Shown here piece after piece: positions 1 through 7,816 of a stretch of DNA of 15,220 nt. How positions within the stretch are numbered: the stretch's first letter is position 1; every line of letters begins with the position of its first letter. The DNA lies in contig ONYR01000127.1 in the NCBI GenBank assembly GCA_900322165.1, positions 1 to 15,220 on the forward strand, written 5' to 3'. This stretch comes from an uncultured Eubacteriales bacterium. GTDB taxonomy: Bacteria > Bacillota > Clostridia > Lachnospirales > Bianqueaceae. The notes under the pieces were generated by a model. The model saw nothing but the letters and a program-made list of their open reading frames with translations. It was not told the origin of the DNA and searched no databases. Made by a program: the position numbers and the translations under genes.

Positions 1-93
1 GATGCTCTCTTCCGGCATGTATTTTTTCATTTCCTTGACGACCGAGAGGCCGCCGAGGCCGGAATCAAACACGCCAATCTTGCGATTGTCCAT
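1..93 (-). CDS. murI: Glutamate racemase, N-terminal part (cut by the window edge)
   Basis: Only the first 31 codons are inside the window. The protein begins MDNRKIGVFDSGLGG, and the IGVFDSGLGGLSVVKE stretch is the signature N-terminus of glutamate racemases. Asp10 in the FDSG motif lies at the active-site end of the fold. The enzyme interconverts L- and D-glutamate in the cytoplasm and supplies D-Glu for peptidoglycan. The ATG at 91-93 has an AGAGGG-type ribosome binding site about 9 bases upstream. It lies 59 bases downstream of the D-Ala--D-Ala ligase on the same strand, so the two cell-wall precursor genes probably share a transcript. The two catalytic cysteines lie outside or beyond what can be read here. 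Aspartate racemases share some of this motif, but the GLGGLSV form fits glutamate racemase best. Confidence 0.9.
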   Translation of the reverse strand, partial: MDNRKIGVFDSGLGGLSVVKEMKKYMPEESI

Positions 94-152
94 GAGATAA
101 ACCCTCTTTGATCGTTTTTGTTCCTCGCATAAGGAACCGTATACCCTTGTTC

Positions 153-1223
153 TTACTTTTCCGTCTTCGCGAGTCGGATCAGTTCATCCATCAGCGCTGG
201 GGCATCGATGCCTTTGTTCTTCCAGAGCATCGGATACATGCTGATGTTCGTGAATCCGGGGAACGTGTTGATCTCGTTAAAGACGACACGGCCGGTCTTG
301 TTTTCGACAAAGAAGTCGACGCGCGAAAGCCCGCTCGCCGAGACCGCCTGGAAGATCTTGACGGCTGCCTGGCGCACTTCCTCGGCTTTGCCTTCGGGAA
401 GCATCGGATCAAGCACGGTCTTCGAGTCCGGATTGTTGTATTTCGCTTCGTAGGTGTAGAACGTGTCTGCGGCTAAGATCTCGCCGACGCCCGAAGCCTT
501 CGGGTCGGACACCGGGCCAAGCACCGCACACTCGATCTCGCGGCCGTAGATCGTCTCTTCAATGAGGATGCGGCTGTCGACCGCAGCGGCCGTCTCCAGC
601 GCTTCTCTCAGGCCTTCACGGTCCTCCGCACGCGACACGCCGACGGAAGAACCCGCGTTTGCCGGCTTGACATACACCGGGTAAGCAAGCGCCTTCTCCA
701 CACGCTCCGCGACCATCTCAAAATCCTTGATCTCCCAGTCGTAGACGACCGTGTAAGCGGCCTGCTGTACGTTGGTTGCCTGCGCAACGACACGCTTGGT
801 CGTGATCTTGTCCATCGAAACGGCGCTTGCTAAAACGCCGCATCCGACATACGGAAGACGCGCGATCTCAAACAATCCCTGGATCGTACCATCCTCACCG
901 TTCTTGCCGTGCAGCACCGGGATCGCGACGTCGATGTCGTATTCCGTCCAGTGATGCTGATGACCTTCGCTGCGGACAAGGAGCTTCGCCTTCTCCGAAC
1001 CGGGCAGGATCGCGGCCTCACAGCCATTCAGAACCAGAGCCTCCTCATCGATCTGACGAATGTCGCCCTCATAGTAGCGCCAGAGACCCTCTTTGGAAAT
1101 AAATACCTTGTAAACGTTGTAACGGCTGCGGTCGAGTGCCTTATCGACATTCGCGCAGGATTTGACCGAAATTTCATGCTCAGTGGATTTTCCGCCGAAC
1201 ACAAGCAGAATATTTGTCTTCAT
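153..1223 (-). CDS. ddl: D-alanine--D-alanine ligase
   Basis: The 356-residue ATP-grasp ligase joins two D-Ala in the cytoplasm for the peptidoglycan stem peptide. Visible family motifs are FGGKSTEHEIS at residues 9-19, HGKNGEDG at 105-112 (followed by PYVGCGVLASAVSMDK), KPANAGSSVGVS at 186-197 in the ATP-binding part, YEAKY at 258-262 in the omega loop, and the metal-binding NEINTFPGFT at 316-325. The tyrosine-containing YEAKY loop is the form seen in D-Ala--D-Ala ligases and not in the D-Ala--D-Lac (VanA-type) ligases, so no vancomycin resistance is implied. Length is normal for the family. The start has a GAGGGAG ribosome binding site. It precedes murI by 59 bases on the same strand, and a likely promoter lies at 1261-1289. 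Confidence 0.96.
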   Translation of the reverse strand: MKTNILLVFGGKSTEHEISVKSCANVDKALDRSRYNVYKVFISKEGLWRYYEGDIRQIDEEALVLNGCEAAILPGSEKAKLLVRSEGHQHHWTEYDIDVAIPVLHGKNGEDGTIQGLFEIARLPYVGCGVLASAVSMDKITTKRVVAQATNVQQAAYTVVYDWEIKDFEMVAERVEKALAYPVYVKPANAGSSVGVSRAEDREGLREALETAAAVDSRILIEETIYGREIECAVLGPVSDPKASGVGEILAADTFYTYEAKYNNPDSKTVLDPMLPEGKAEEVRQAAVKIFQAVSASGLSRVDFFVENKTGRVVFNEINTFPGFTNISMYPMLWKNKGIDAPALMDELIRLAKTEK

Positions 1224-1260
1224 AGCTCCCTCGTTTTCTCTCTATAACATAGATTGTTCT

Positions 1261-1289
1261 ATTTTACTCCAGCAAGCGTATAAAAGCAA
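1261..1289 (-). promoter_or_regulatory. Candidate promoter of ddl-murI
   Basis: Read on the minus strand, TTGCTT (1284-1289) and TAAAAT (1261-1266) are separated by 17 bases, and the -10 box lies 37 bases before the ddl ATG. The -35 box is imperfect, so this is a prediction by consensus only. Confidence 0.5.
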
Positions 1290-1314
1290 GTCAAACGCCC
1301 CTTTTCGGGCACAT

Positions 1315-1369
1315 AAAAAGGGGATGCGGCAACCGGATCGGTATCATCCGAACGGTTGTACATCCCCTT
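1315..1369 (-). terminator. Long two-stem terminator after the flavodoxin-like gene
   Basis: On the minus strand AAGGGGATG (1361-1369) pairs with CATCCCCTT (1318-1326), and a run of T follows (1315-1319). Inside this stem a second paired block, CGGTTGT/GCAACCG (with one G-T pair), lies around 1329-1359, giving a long, stacked hairpin instead of a short one. It starts 82 bases after the flavodoxin-like stop codon and lies upstream of the ddl promoter. Transcription of ddl is therefore probably separate. Confidence 0.65.
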
Positions 1370-1451
1370 GGCTTACATTTTCACTTCTCACATGAATGTC
1401 TGTCTTGACTTAGCTTCATCCATCTATGTGAAGGCGAATGATTTAGGCGAC

Positions 1452-1889
1452 TCAGCCCTGTTTGCGCAGAAACTCGAAATTAGCCTTGCCCTGCTCGTCA
1501 GCGAATTTGAGAGCATCTTTAACCTGGTCGTCGGTGAGTTTGCCTTTGCTGAAAAGGCCACGTTTAACGCAGATATTGTGAACGCCGGAAATATTAACAC
1601 CATTGTCAGTCAACATCTTGGAGATCGTCTCAACGCCTTCATTTCCGGTATTCGAGATCTCGACCAGTGCGATATTCTGAGCTTTCTTGGAATCCATTTC
1701 CTTAAGGTAATTCATGAGCTTCGGCTCCAGACCGCCATACTTTTCGTAGACGATGAAGATCAGCTTCTCTTCGTTGCACTGATAGGCCGGAGGAATCTGA
1801 TCACATTTGCAATGGAACTTCTCTGCGATCTCGTCTGCGATTTTCTGCGCATAGCTTCTGTCGCCATACAAAAATACTTGTAATTTCAT
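1452..1889 (-). CDS. Small flavodoxin-fold protein
   Basis: This is a 145-residue soluble protein. I start it at the ATG at 1887-1889 (MKLQVFLYGDR), because GGAGG sits 7 bases upstream; the ATGs 15 bases further up lie within that ribosome binding site. The alternating hydrophobic strands (KLQVFLYG at 2-9, KLIFIVYEKYGG near 42-53, NIALVEISNTG near 72-82) and the late KRGLFSKGKLTDD segment match short flavodoxin-family proteins of Bacillota. The usual phosphate-binding loop (T/S-x-T-G-x-T/S) is replaced by YGDRSYAQ, so FMN binding cannot be assumed. It probably has an electron-transfer or oxidoreductase-related role. It has its own promoter and terminator and is not part of the neighbouring sugar operon. 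Confidence 0.75.
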   Translation of the reverse strand: MKLQVFLYGDRSYAQKIADEIAEKFHCKCDQIPPAYQCNEEKLIFIVYEKYGGLEPKLMNYLKEMDSKKAQNIALVEISNTGNEGVETISKMLTDNGVNISGVHNICVKRGLFSKGKLTDDQVKDALKFADEQGKANFEFLRKQG

Positions 1890-1938
1890 TTCAGCCTCCA
1901 TCATTCAAGGCGTCTTCGCGCCGGAATTATCTGAGTCA

Positions 1939-1967
1939 ATAATACCATTATGAAAAAACAAAGTCAA
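1939..1967 (-). promoter_or_regulatory. Strong sigma-A-type promoter of the flavodoxin-like gene
   Basis: On the minus strand TTGACT (1962-1967) and TATTAT (1939-1944) are separated by exactly 17 bases, about 50 bases before the ATG at 1889. This is close to consensus and suggests good constitutive expression. Confidence 0.75.
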
Positions 1968-1984
1968 TCCGTACCTGTTCCAAC

Positions 1985-2016
1985 GTTCACCCATTATTTT
2001 TTAAGATTTGGTGAAC
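1985..2016. repeat. Inverted repeat GTTCACC / GGTGAAC upstream of the flavodoxin-like promoter
   Basis: GTTCACC at 1985-1991 is exactly complementary to GGTGAAC at 2010-2016, with an A/T-rich 18-base spacer. It lies 18 bases upstream of the -35 box of the flavodoxin-like gene and 28 bases after the GH78 stop codon. It could be an operator or the remains of a terminator for the sugar operon. No T-run follows it on the minus strand, which speaks against an efficient intrinsic terminator. Confidence 0.35.
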
Positions 2017-2043
2017 ATGAAAAGCGCTCATTCTCTCTGCTTC

Positions 2044-4785
2044 TTATCCTTCTGCGTTCATGGCGGAGACGATCATCTCAAAGAGCGGCTTTGCCTGGGG
2101 TGCGTAGGCAAGCATCGAGGTGATCGGCTCATTGATCACGTACTGGATCATCGGGTTGTCCGCCATTTCCGGGCTGTACTGCTTCAGCAGCGCCATTCCG
2201 ACAGGATGCTCCATCAAAACACGCAGCGGCATCTCCAGCGAGTACTTCGCCAGATGAAGATTTGTCTGCGTCGCGTATTCATAGGTGTAGACACCGCTTC
2301 CCAGTTCCACGGTCTCTTCCTTCTCCGGAAGGGTCAGCAAACACGTGGTGTTCGCTGGAATCTCGACTTCAACGCGAATCTTCTTATCCTGGCACGACCA
2401 TTCCACGCGAATCGGTCCGTAGACACTCTCATAGGCAAGCTTCACCCATTCGATTCCCTGAATAAACCTCGGATGAATCGCGAACTTCTTATATCCCGGC
2501 TCCACTACTTCCAGTCCTGCCAGTCTCGTGTAAAGCCAGCTGCCGACCGATCCGTACGCATAGTGATTGAGCGAGTTCATGTTCGCGGGATTGAAGCGTC
2601 CGTCCGGCATGATCGAATCCCAGCGCTCCCAAATCGTTGTCGCGCCCATCTTTACTTCGTAAAGCCAACTCGGATTCTGTTCCTGAAGCAGCAGTTTCCC
2701 GGCCAGATCATGAAGACCATTGTCACTGAGCGTAAGGCAGGCAAACGGTGTTCCGATAAAGCCGGTGACAAGGTGCGTCTTATGTGCGTCGATGTTCGTT
2801 TGCAGCATCGAGGCGATCCGCGCGCGGTCCTTCTCCTCCACCAGATCCAGATGAAGCGCCAGGATCATTGCGGTCTGTGTTTCGCAGACAAGGCGTCCGG
2901 TCGATGTGATATATTCGCTGCGGAACGCGCGCAGCACCTTTTCGCGAAGCAAGCGATACTTCGTTTCCTCTTCCGTCTTTCCAAGAACAGCTGCCGTATC
3001 GGAGATGATCTCAAGGCTCCAGAGATAGCAGGCATTTGCAGTGAAATAGTCATCGGTCGCCCCTTTGCGGCTGTCGCCGATGCCGTTCATCTCCGCATCA
3101 AGTCCGAGCCAGTCTCCGTACTGGAATCCGCTCTGCCACAATCCGTTCTCTCCACACTGCCGGGAAATATAGTCTACCCACATTTTCATGCTCTCAAACT
3201 GCTCGGCAAGAACGCGTTTGTCACCGTAAACCTTGTACAGCGTCCAGGGAAGCACCGTTGCCGCATCGCCCCAGAACGCCGCCCCGCTCTGCCCCACGCC
3301 CATGATATTCGGTACGACCTGCGGCATCCCGATCTCCGGGGTCTGCTCACTCTTCAGATCGCGCAGCCACTTGCGCATGAACGGAAGAATGTTTTCGTTA
3401 AACGCCGCGGTCGGGGTGTAAGCCGTCGCGTCGCCGGTCCATCCAAGACGCTCGCTGCGCTGCGGGCAGTCGGTCGGAACATCGAGATAGTTGTCACGCT
3501 GGCTCCACACAATGTTCTGCTGCAGACGGTTGACCAAAGGATTCGAGCACTCAAAAGAACCGGTCTGTCTCAGATCAGTCGAGAGATGAGCCGCCGTGAA
3601 TACAGCCTCCTGCCCTTCCTCCAATCCTTCCACCTGAAGGTACCGGAATCCGTGGAACGTGAAATGCGGACGCAGGATCTGATCCTCCCCGTTTAACACA
3701 TACGTATCCGTTGCTTTGGCAAAGCTGAGGTTTTCCGTATAGAAATTGCCGTTTTCATCCAGACTTTCCGCATGCCGAAGCGTCAGTTTCTGCCCACGTT
3801 TTCCGGTGATCTCAACCTCGACCCAGCCGGTCAGATTCTGCCCGAAATCGTAGACCGATTCTCCCCTGGGGGTAACAAAAGACTTGACCGGAGTCAGTCT
3901 CTTCAGGCACCGGACCGGCTCATTCTCCTGACTGATCACTGTGTCAAAGCCGTATTCCAGGCGAGAGGCCATGCCAAGCGGTTTCTCTGACAGTGTTGTG
4001 TCCTGCGTCTCTCCATCGTAAAGCTCAGAAAAACGGATCTGCGACTCTGAAACCTGCCAGGTCTCTCCGCTTCCGATTACGTCCCTGGTGCCGTCCGTAT
4101 AGTCAATGACAACCATCGCCAGCAGTGCGGTTTTGTCTCCGTAATTGTTTGGCATGGGATTAAATCCAAGCGCGCCAGCATACCATCCCTTGCCAACCGT
4201 TACACGAAGTTCATTCACCCCGCGTTCCAGCGCGAGCGGATAGGTCTGATACTGAAGGCGCTGATGATAGTTGGTCCAGCCGGGCGCCAGATAGTCATCG
4301 CCAAGCTTTTCTCCGTTCAATTCTGCCTCATAGACACCAAGTGCCGTCGCGTACAGACGTGCCCGCTTCACTTCTTTCTCGACACAGAAGATCTTGGCAA
4401 ACACCGGGCTGAGTGTCTCCTCTGTAGGAAGCGGATGCGTGATCCATTCGGCATAGCCCTCAAACGCATGACCGTCCAGAAGGCCGGTCTCAAAGAAGCT
4501 CTCCGCTGAAGCCGTCTCTGTCCCGTCGGAGACTTCGACTTTCCAGGAATAGACCGTGCACGGTTTGAGCGCATCTCCTTCATAGGGAACAAAAACGTTT
4601 TCCTCACTCGCCGTCACTCCGCTGTCAAACACGGAGATCTCCCCATCCGTGACAATCAGACGGTAGGATCCCTGACGGATGCCTTGCCGGTCACTTTTCA
4701 GCTTCCAGCTAAAGGACGGGCATTTTTCGTCCAAGCCGACTGGCTTGGTTTTCAAATCAACCGTTAAATCATATAAAGAAAGCAT
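2044..4785 (-). CDS. Alpha-L-rhamnosidase, glycoside hydrolase family 78
   Basis: The 913-residue inverting hydrolase removes terminal alpha-L-rhamnose from glycosides. I start it at MLSLYDLTV (ATG 4783-4785), which has GAGGAG 6 bases upstream; the upstream in-frame ATG would run into the preceding gene. N-terminal beta-sandwich domains include ARLYATALGVYEAELNG and the YDFGQNLTGWVEVE block. The catalytic (alpha/alpha)6 barrel carries DCPQRSERLGWTGD with Asp439, Glu445 and Asp452, and TTIWERWDS with Glu720, matching the acidic residues that GH78 uses as general acid and base. No signal peptide is visible, so it is cytoplasmic. About 75 C-terminal residues (EMPLRVLMEHPVG to the end) form an extra helical module beyond the usual GH78 end. 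It is the last gene of the operon, 10 bases after GH5, and its ribosome binding site overlaps the GH5 stop. The exact glycosidic substrate is unknown. Confidence 0.94.
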   Translation of the reverse strand: MLSLYDLTVDLKTKPVGLDEKCPSFSWKLKSDRQGIRQGSYRLIVTDGEISVFDSGVTASEENVFVPYEGDALKPCTVYSWKVEVSDGTETASAESFFETGLLDGHAFEGYAEWITHPLPTEETLSPVFAKIFCVEKEVKRARLYATALGVYEAELNGEKLGDDYLAPGWTNYHQRLQYQTYPLALERGVNELRVTVGKGWYAGALGFNPMPNNYGDKTALLAMVVIDYTDGTRDVIGSGETWQVSESQIRFSELYDGETQDTTLSEKPLGMASRLEYGFDTVISQENEPVRCLKRLTPVKSFVTPRGESVYDFGQNLTGWVEVEITGKRGQKLTLRHAESLDENGNFYTENLSFAKATDTYVLNGEDQILRPHFTFHGFRYLQVEGLEEGQEAVFTAAHLSTDLRQTGSFECSNPLVNRLQQNIVWSQRDNYLDVPTDCPQRSERLGWTGDATAYTPTAAFNENILPFMRKWLRDLKSEQTPEIGMPQVVPNIMGVGQSGAAFWGDAATVLPWTLYKVYGDKRVLAEQFESMKMWVDYISRQCGENGLWQSGFQYGDWLGLDAEMNGIGDSRKGATDDYFTANACYLWSLEIISDTAAVLGKTEEETKYRLLREKVLRAFRSEYITSTGRLVCETQTAMILALHLDLVEEKDRARIASMLQTNIDAHKTHLVTGFIGTPFACLTLSDNGLHDLAGKLLLQEQNPSWLYEVKMGATTIWERWDSIMPDGRFNPANMNSLNHYAYGSVGSWLYTRLAGLEVVEPGYKKFAIHPRFIQGIEWVKLAYESVYGPIRVEWSCQDKKIRVEVEIPANTTCLLTLPEKEETVELGSGVYTYEYATQTNLHLAKYSLEMPLRVLMEHPVGMALLKQYSPEMADNPMIQYVINEPITSMLAYAPQAKPLFEMIVSAMNAEG

Positions 4786-4795
4786 GGAAAACTCC

Positions 4796-6178
4796 TCATG
4801 AAATCGTAATGTTGATTTCGCCGGCATGGTTTGCCTCGACCTTCAGAAGGCCGGATGCGCCGCCGATCGTCTCGAACCTAGTGCTGATTGCTCCCTCTGC
4901 CTCGGCCTTTGACGGAATGAAAGGACAGTAGACGATCGTCTCACCGTTTTCCTTCGCCTCGTACGAGAGGCAAAGCGTCTTCTTATCGGCATCGTAGTGA
5001 TACGACTTCAGCCTGCCCGCTGTAACCATTGGATAGGCACGGCTCAGATCCGCGTAGTTCGGGTCGTTTTCAATACCGGGCTTCCACTGCCAGTAAGCCG
5101 AACTCCAAAGATACTGTTCCAGAATACCGTTCATATGACGGATCAGATCGTTTGTAAAGTCCTTGGAAGGAAAGGCGCCCCATTCTCCGACAATGACCGG
5201 AAGGTTCATCTCTGTCTGACTGCGTTTTTTATCCGCAAAAAGTCTCTCGACATTGGCCTTGTTGAAGGACTCATAGCGGCTGGAATCCACCACCGAATCG
5301 TACCCGTGCGGCGCGTAAATCTGGCATCCATTATCATCCAGACGGCCGATTCCGGTCGGAATCGTGCTGCTGGAATAGATATTGGCTCCGGTAATCAGGG
5401 GCTTCTTAGAGACATCCTTCACCGCCTCCTGGATCCGGCGATAGAACGGCATCAACGTCTCACGGTCAAAACCGACCAGCTTTTCTGCCACCACGCCCAT
5501 GTAAAAGGCTGCCTGCTCTGCACTCATGGCAAGCGGATTTTGCGGATCATAATCGGCGAACTTCGCCGCGCAGCGCATGGTTGCTTCTCCGAAAGCATTC
5601 CGCGCCAAGCTTCCCATAAAGGGTTCATTCATCGGCTCATAACCGATTACGCCCTCGCACGTGTCAAAGAACTCCGCAAGCATCTGCCACATCTTGGTGT
5701 AATGATCCAGAAGGCCGACTCCATCTTCTGCCGGAGCGTTTTCCCAAAAATGATCGGCCGCGCGGATCACCGCTTCGCTTTGCAGATAAGCATCATACCA
5801 CATCGTGCAGTTTGCCGGATGCGGAAGCCCATCGTCCAGTGTTGCCCAAATGGGCGCTCCGTCTCCCCACTTACATGAGAACAGATCCTGATGCATATCC
5901 AGCATCGTATACAATCCATACTTCCAGGCAAGCTCAGCCACGTCCCTAACGCGTTCCAGATATTCCGTGTCATAGACACCTGGCTGCGGCTCAACGCCGT
6001 CCCAGAAGATACCGAGCCGAATCAGGTTAAAGCCCTGCTCGTGAAAACGTCTGAACACCGGTTCCGGGTCTGCAAACAGATAGCCCGCTTCTTTGTTCTT
6101 ACAGACAAAATTGATGCCGTTGAAAAGGATTTGATTTCCTTTCTCATCTTCAAAATGATCGTTTCGGATGAAAACCAT
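4796..6178 (-). CDS. GH5 family glycosidase, endoglycoceramidase-like
   Basis: The 460-residue retaining beta-glycosidase has the (beta/alpha)8 GH5 fold. The sequence LFNGINFVCKN, then FNLIRLGIFWDGVEPQPGVYD and YTMLDMHQDLFS, resembles endoglycoceramidases and related lipid- or aglycone-linked glucoside hydrolases. GYEPMNEPF carries the acid/base Glu185, and PVIVGEWGAF carries the nucleophile Glu332. A beta-rich C-terminal domain follows (from about residue 385), as in the endoglycoceramidase group. No signal peptide is seen, which is unlike secreted sphingolipid hydrolases, so a small imported glycoside is the likelier substrate. The start has AAAGGAG about 8 bases upstream. The gene lies between the GPH symporter and the rhamnosidase, suggesting it removes a beta-linked sugar after or before rhamnose is taken off. 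Subfamily and true substrate cannot be fixed from sequence reading alone. Confidence 0.85.
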   Translation of the reverse strand: MVFIRNDHFEDEKGNQILFNGINFVCKNKEAGYLFADPEPVFRRFHEQGFNLIRLGIFWDGVEPQPGVYDTEYLERVRDVAELAWKYGLYTMLDMHQDLFSCKWGDGAPIWATLDDGLPHPANCTMWYDAYLQSEAVIRAADHFWENAPAEDGVGLLDHYTKMWQMLAEFFDTCEGVIGYEPMNEPFMGSLARNAFGEATMRCAAKFADYDPQNPLAMSAEQAAFYMGVVAEKLVGFDRETLMPFYRRIQEAVKDVSKKPLITGANIYSSSTIPTGIGRLDDNGCQIYAPHGYDSVVDSSRYESFNKANVERLFADKKRSQTEMNLPVIVGEWGAFPSKDFTNDLIRHMNGILEQYLWSSAYWQWKPGIENDPNYADLSRAYPMVTAGRLKSYHYDADKKTLCLSYEAKENGETIVYCPFIPSKAEAEGAISTRFETIGGASGLLKVEANHAGEINITIS

Positions 6179-6192
6179 GCGATTCTCCTTTC

Positions 6193-6222
6193 AAAGAAAC
6201 CCGCAGAGCAAAACTCTGCGGG
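6193..6222 (-). terminator. Intercistronic hairpin between the symporter and GH5
   Basis: A perfect 9-bp stem, CCCGCAGAG/CTCTGCGGG (6200-6208 and 6214-6222), with a 5-base loop lies in the 68-base gap. On the minus strand it is followed by TTTCTTT, an impure T-tract, and then at once by the GH5 ribosome binding site. It looks like a partial terminator or an RNA processing and stabilising stem that would make symporter mRNA more abundant than GH5-GH78 mRNA. A full stop is unlikely, because no promoter is seen for GH5. Confidence 0.6.
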
Positions 6223-6246
6223 CACCGAATTTTCAAAGAACGGATC

Positions 6247-7677
6247 TTACTTTGCTTCAGCTTCTGCTTCCACGGTCTCCTCTGCCTTTGCAGCTTCGTT
6301 GCGGGCCTTGATTTCAGCCAGCATGTCCGCGTACTTACCTTCGATGTCGAAGCGGCTCACAATGATAAACAGCACAACAAGAATAACAAGAGGCAGGTAG
6401 ATGGAGAAGGAATAGATACCGTAGCGAACAGCGGTGGTTGCGGTCGCGGCGTTGGCATCATAATTGACAGCCGCAAGAATCCAGCCGATGATGGAACCGC
6501 CAAGACCGCCAGCGATCTTGCTACCGAAGCTGATTGCGGAGGCGGACATACCGATGATCTTATTGCCGTAGACATAATCATTATAATCCATGGCCATGCT
6601 GTTCATCGTGCCGCCCAGGCACATCATGGGGATGGTCGCGAAGCTCGGAAGCAAGCCGGCAGTCAGCGTGACGATGAGACTGGCCGGGAAGAACACACGC
6701 ACGACCGCGCCGACAACGCCGATCGCAAAGCCGATCAGAAGGGTCTTCCTGACACCGAATTTCTTGGTCATCGGACCGACAACCCCAAAACCGACGAACG
6801 TGGGAATCAGGCCAACAGCACCCATGATTCCGATCAGATTATCATTGCCGAGAATCCACTTCGCGTAATAAGTGCCGGAAGCGCCGGATACCGCGTAGAT
6901 GATCTGGACAAAAAGGTTGGCAATCAGAACGATGACCCAATACTTATTCTTAAAGAGCTTTTTGATAGCATCCATGAAGGGAAGTCCGTCATCCGGCTTC
7001 TCTTCCTGAGCGGCTGTTTCTTTGCTTCTCTTGTAGAGAATGAAGAGGAAAACCGCGCTCAGCACACCGACGACTACAGCAAACTTGATATAAGACGCCT
7101 GATCGGCGACACCGTTCGGTCCAAGCGCGTTGGTAATCGGCACGAGCGCGATCGCGATAATCATACCGATCACATAGCCAAACGCCGCGCGGAAGATTCC
7201 CATCGTACTGCGCTCGTCAATGCTCTTGGTGCGCATAACCATAATGGCGCCGTACGGAATCGCGATGGCCGTTGAAACGATGGCCGTAGCAAAGATATTC
7301 GTAAGGAACAGATAAGCCGCGAGCGCGAATCCGCTCAGTCCTTTCGGAACCGTGAACAGGGCTACAATCGCGACAAGCGCCGGGATCGCCATGCGCAGGA
7401 ACCAGGGACGGCACTTGCCTTTCGGGCTCTTGCCGTTATCCATGATCTTGCCCATGATCAGGTCGGTAAAGGCATCCACGACCTTGGCTGCCAGCAGCAC
7501 GTTTGCCGCCATCAGCGCAGAAACACCGACCTTATCTGTGTAGAAGTACGTAATCGCGCTAACGAGGCCGCTGATACCGTTGAGCGCAAACTGTCCACCC
7601 GCATCCGCCATGTAATCGCCGAAGCGCATGGTCTTCTGGATGCCCATCTTGTCAACGCCGAGTTCTTTTCTCGCCAT
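6247..7677 (-). CDS. GPH-family sugar:cation symporter (MelB-like)
   Basis: This is a 476-residue membrane protein with about 12 hydrophobic segments, of the glycoside-pentoside-hexuronide:cation symporter family within the major facilitator superfamily. I start it at MARKELGVDK (ATG 7675-7677), which has AAAGGAG 9 bases upstream; the longer reading frame starts in the promoter region. DAFTD at residues 68-72 matches the paired aspartates that bind the coupling cation in MelB. It is followed by the family loop GKIMDNGKSPKGKCRPW. The C-terminus ends in an acidic, Ala/Glu-rich tail (about the last 20 residues). It is the first gene of the operon with GH5 and GH78 and is divergent from an AraC regulator. 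It likely imports the glycoside these enzymes split. Substrate cannot be assigned from sequence. Confidence 0.92.
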   Translation of the reverse strand: MARKELGVDKMGIQKTMRFGDYMADAGGQFALNGISGLVSAITYFYTDKVGVSALMAANVLLAAKVVDAFTDLIMGKIMDNGKSPKGKCRPWFLRMAIPALVAIVALFTVPKGLSGFALAAYLFLTNIFATAIVSTAIAIPYGAIMVMRTKSIDERSTMGIFRAAFGYVIGMIIAIALVPITNALGPNGVADQASYIKFAVVVGVLSAVFLFILYKRSKETAAQEEKPDDGLPFMDAIKKLFKNKYWVIVLIANLFVQIIYAVSGASGTYYAKWILGNDNLIGIMGAVGLIPTFVGFGVVGPMTKKFGVRKTLLIGFAIGVVGAVVRVFFPASLIVTLTAGLLPSFATIPMMCLGGTMNSMAMDYNDYVYGNKIIGMSASAISFGSKIAGGLGGSIIGWILAAVNYDANAATATTAVRYGIYSFSIYLPLVILVVLFIIVSRFDIEGKYADMLAEIKARNEAAKAEETVEAEAEAK

Positions 7678-7745
7678 CTTGATTTGCTCCTTTAAGTGTT
7701 TTTTGGTTCGGACTCTGAGGTAAGAATAACAAGTTTTTGATGTCG

Positions 7746-7775
7746 AATATATTATTATTGTGTTTTGTTTGTCAT
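7746..7775 (-). promoter_or_regulatory. Candidate promoter of the symporter-GH5-GH78 operon
   Basis: On the minus strand ATGACA (7770-7775) and TATATT (7746-7751) are 18 bases apart, leaving a leader of about 65 bases before the ATG at 7677. It lies next to the divergent regulator promoter, so one bound AraC dimer could act on both. The A/T-rich stretch offers other -10 boxes, so the exact pair is uncertain. Confidence 0.45.
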
Positions 7776-7780
7776 TTTTG

Positions 7781-7789
7781 TGATACAAT
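7781..7789 (+). promoter_or_regulatory. Extended -10 promoter of the 400-residue AraC regulator
   Basis: TGATACAAT is an extended -10 box (TG, one base, TACAAT). No good -35 box lies 17 bases upstream, which is normal for extended -10 promoters. It sits 28 bases before the regulator ATG. Confidence 0.55.
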
Positions 7790-7816
7790 TCAGAAAAAGA
7801 ACGGAGGTGCGCCTTC

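Noticed and set aside
153..1223. Vancomycin-resistance type (D-Ala--D-Lac) ligase
   Set aside because: The omega loop has the YEAKY form of D-Ala--D-Ala ligases, and no vanH or vanX neighbour is present.
2008..3696. 562-codon plus-strand ORF
   Set aside because: It is antisense to the GH78 gene, rich in Arg/His/Leu as expected for a shadow frame in GC-rich DNA, and shows no domain.
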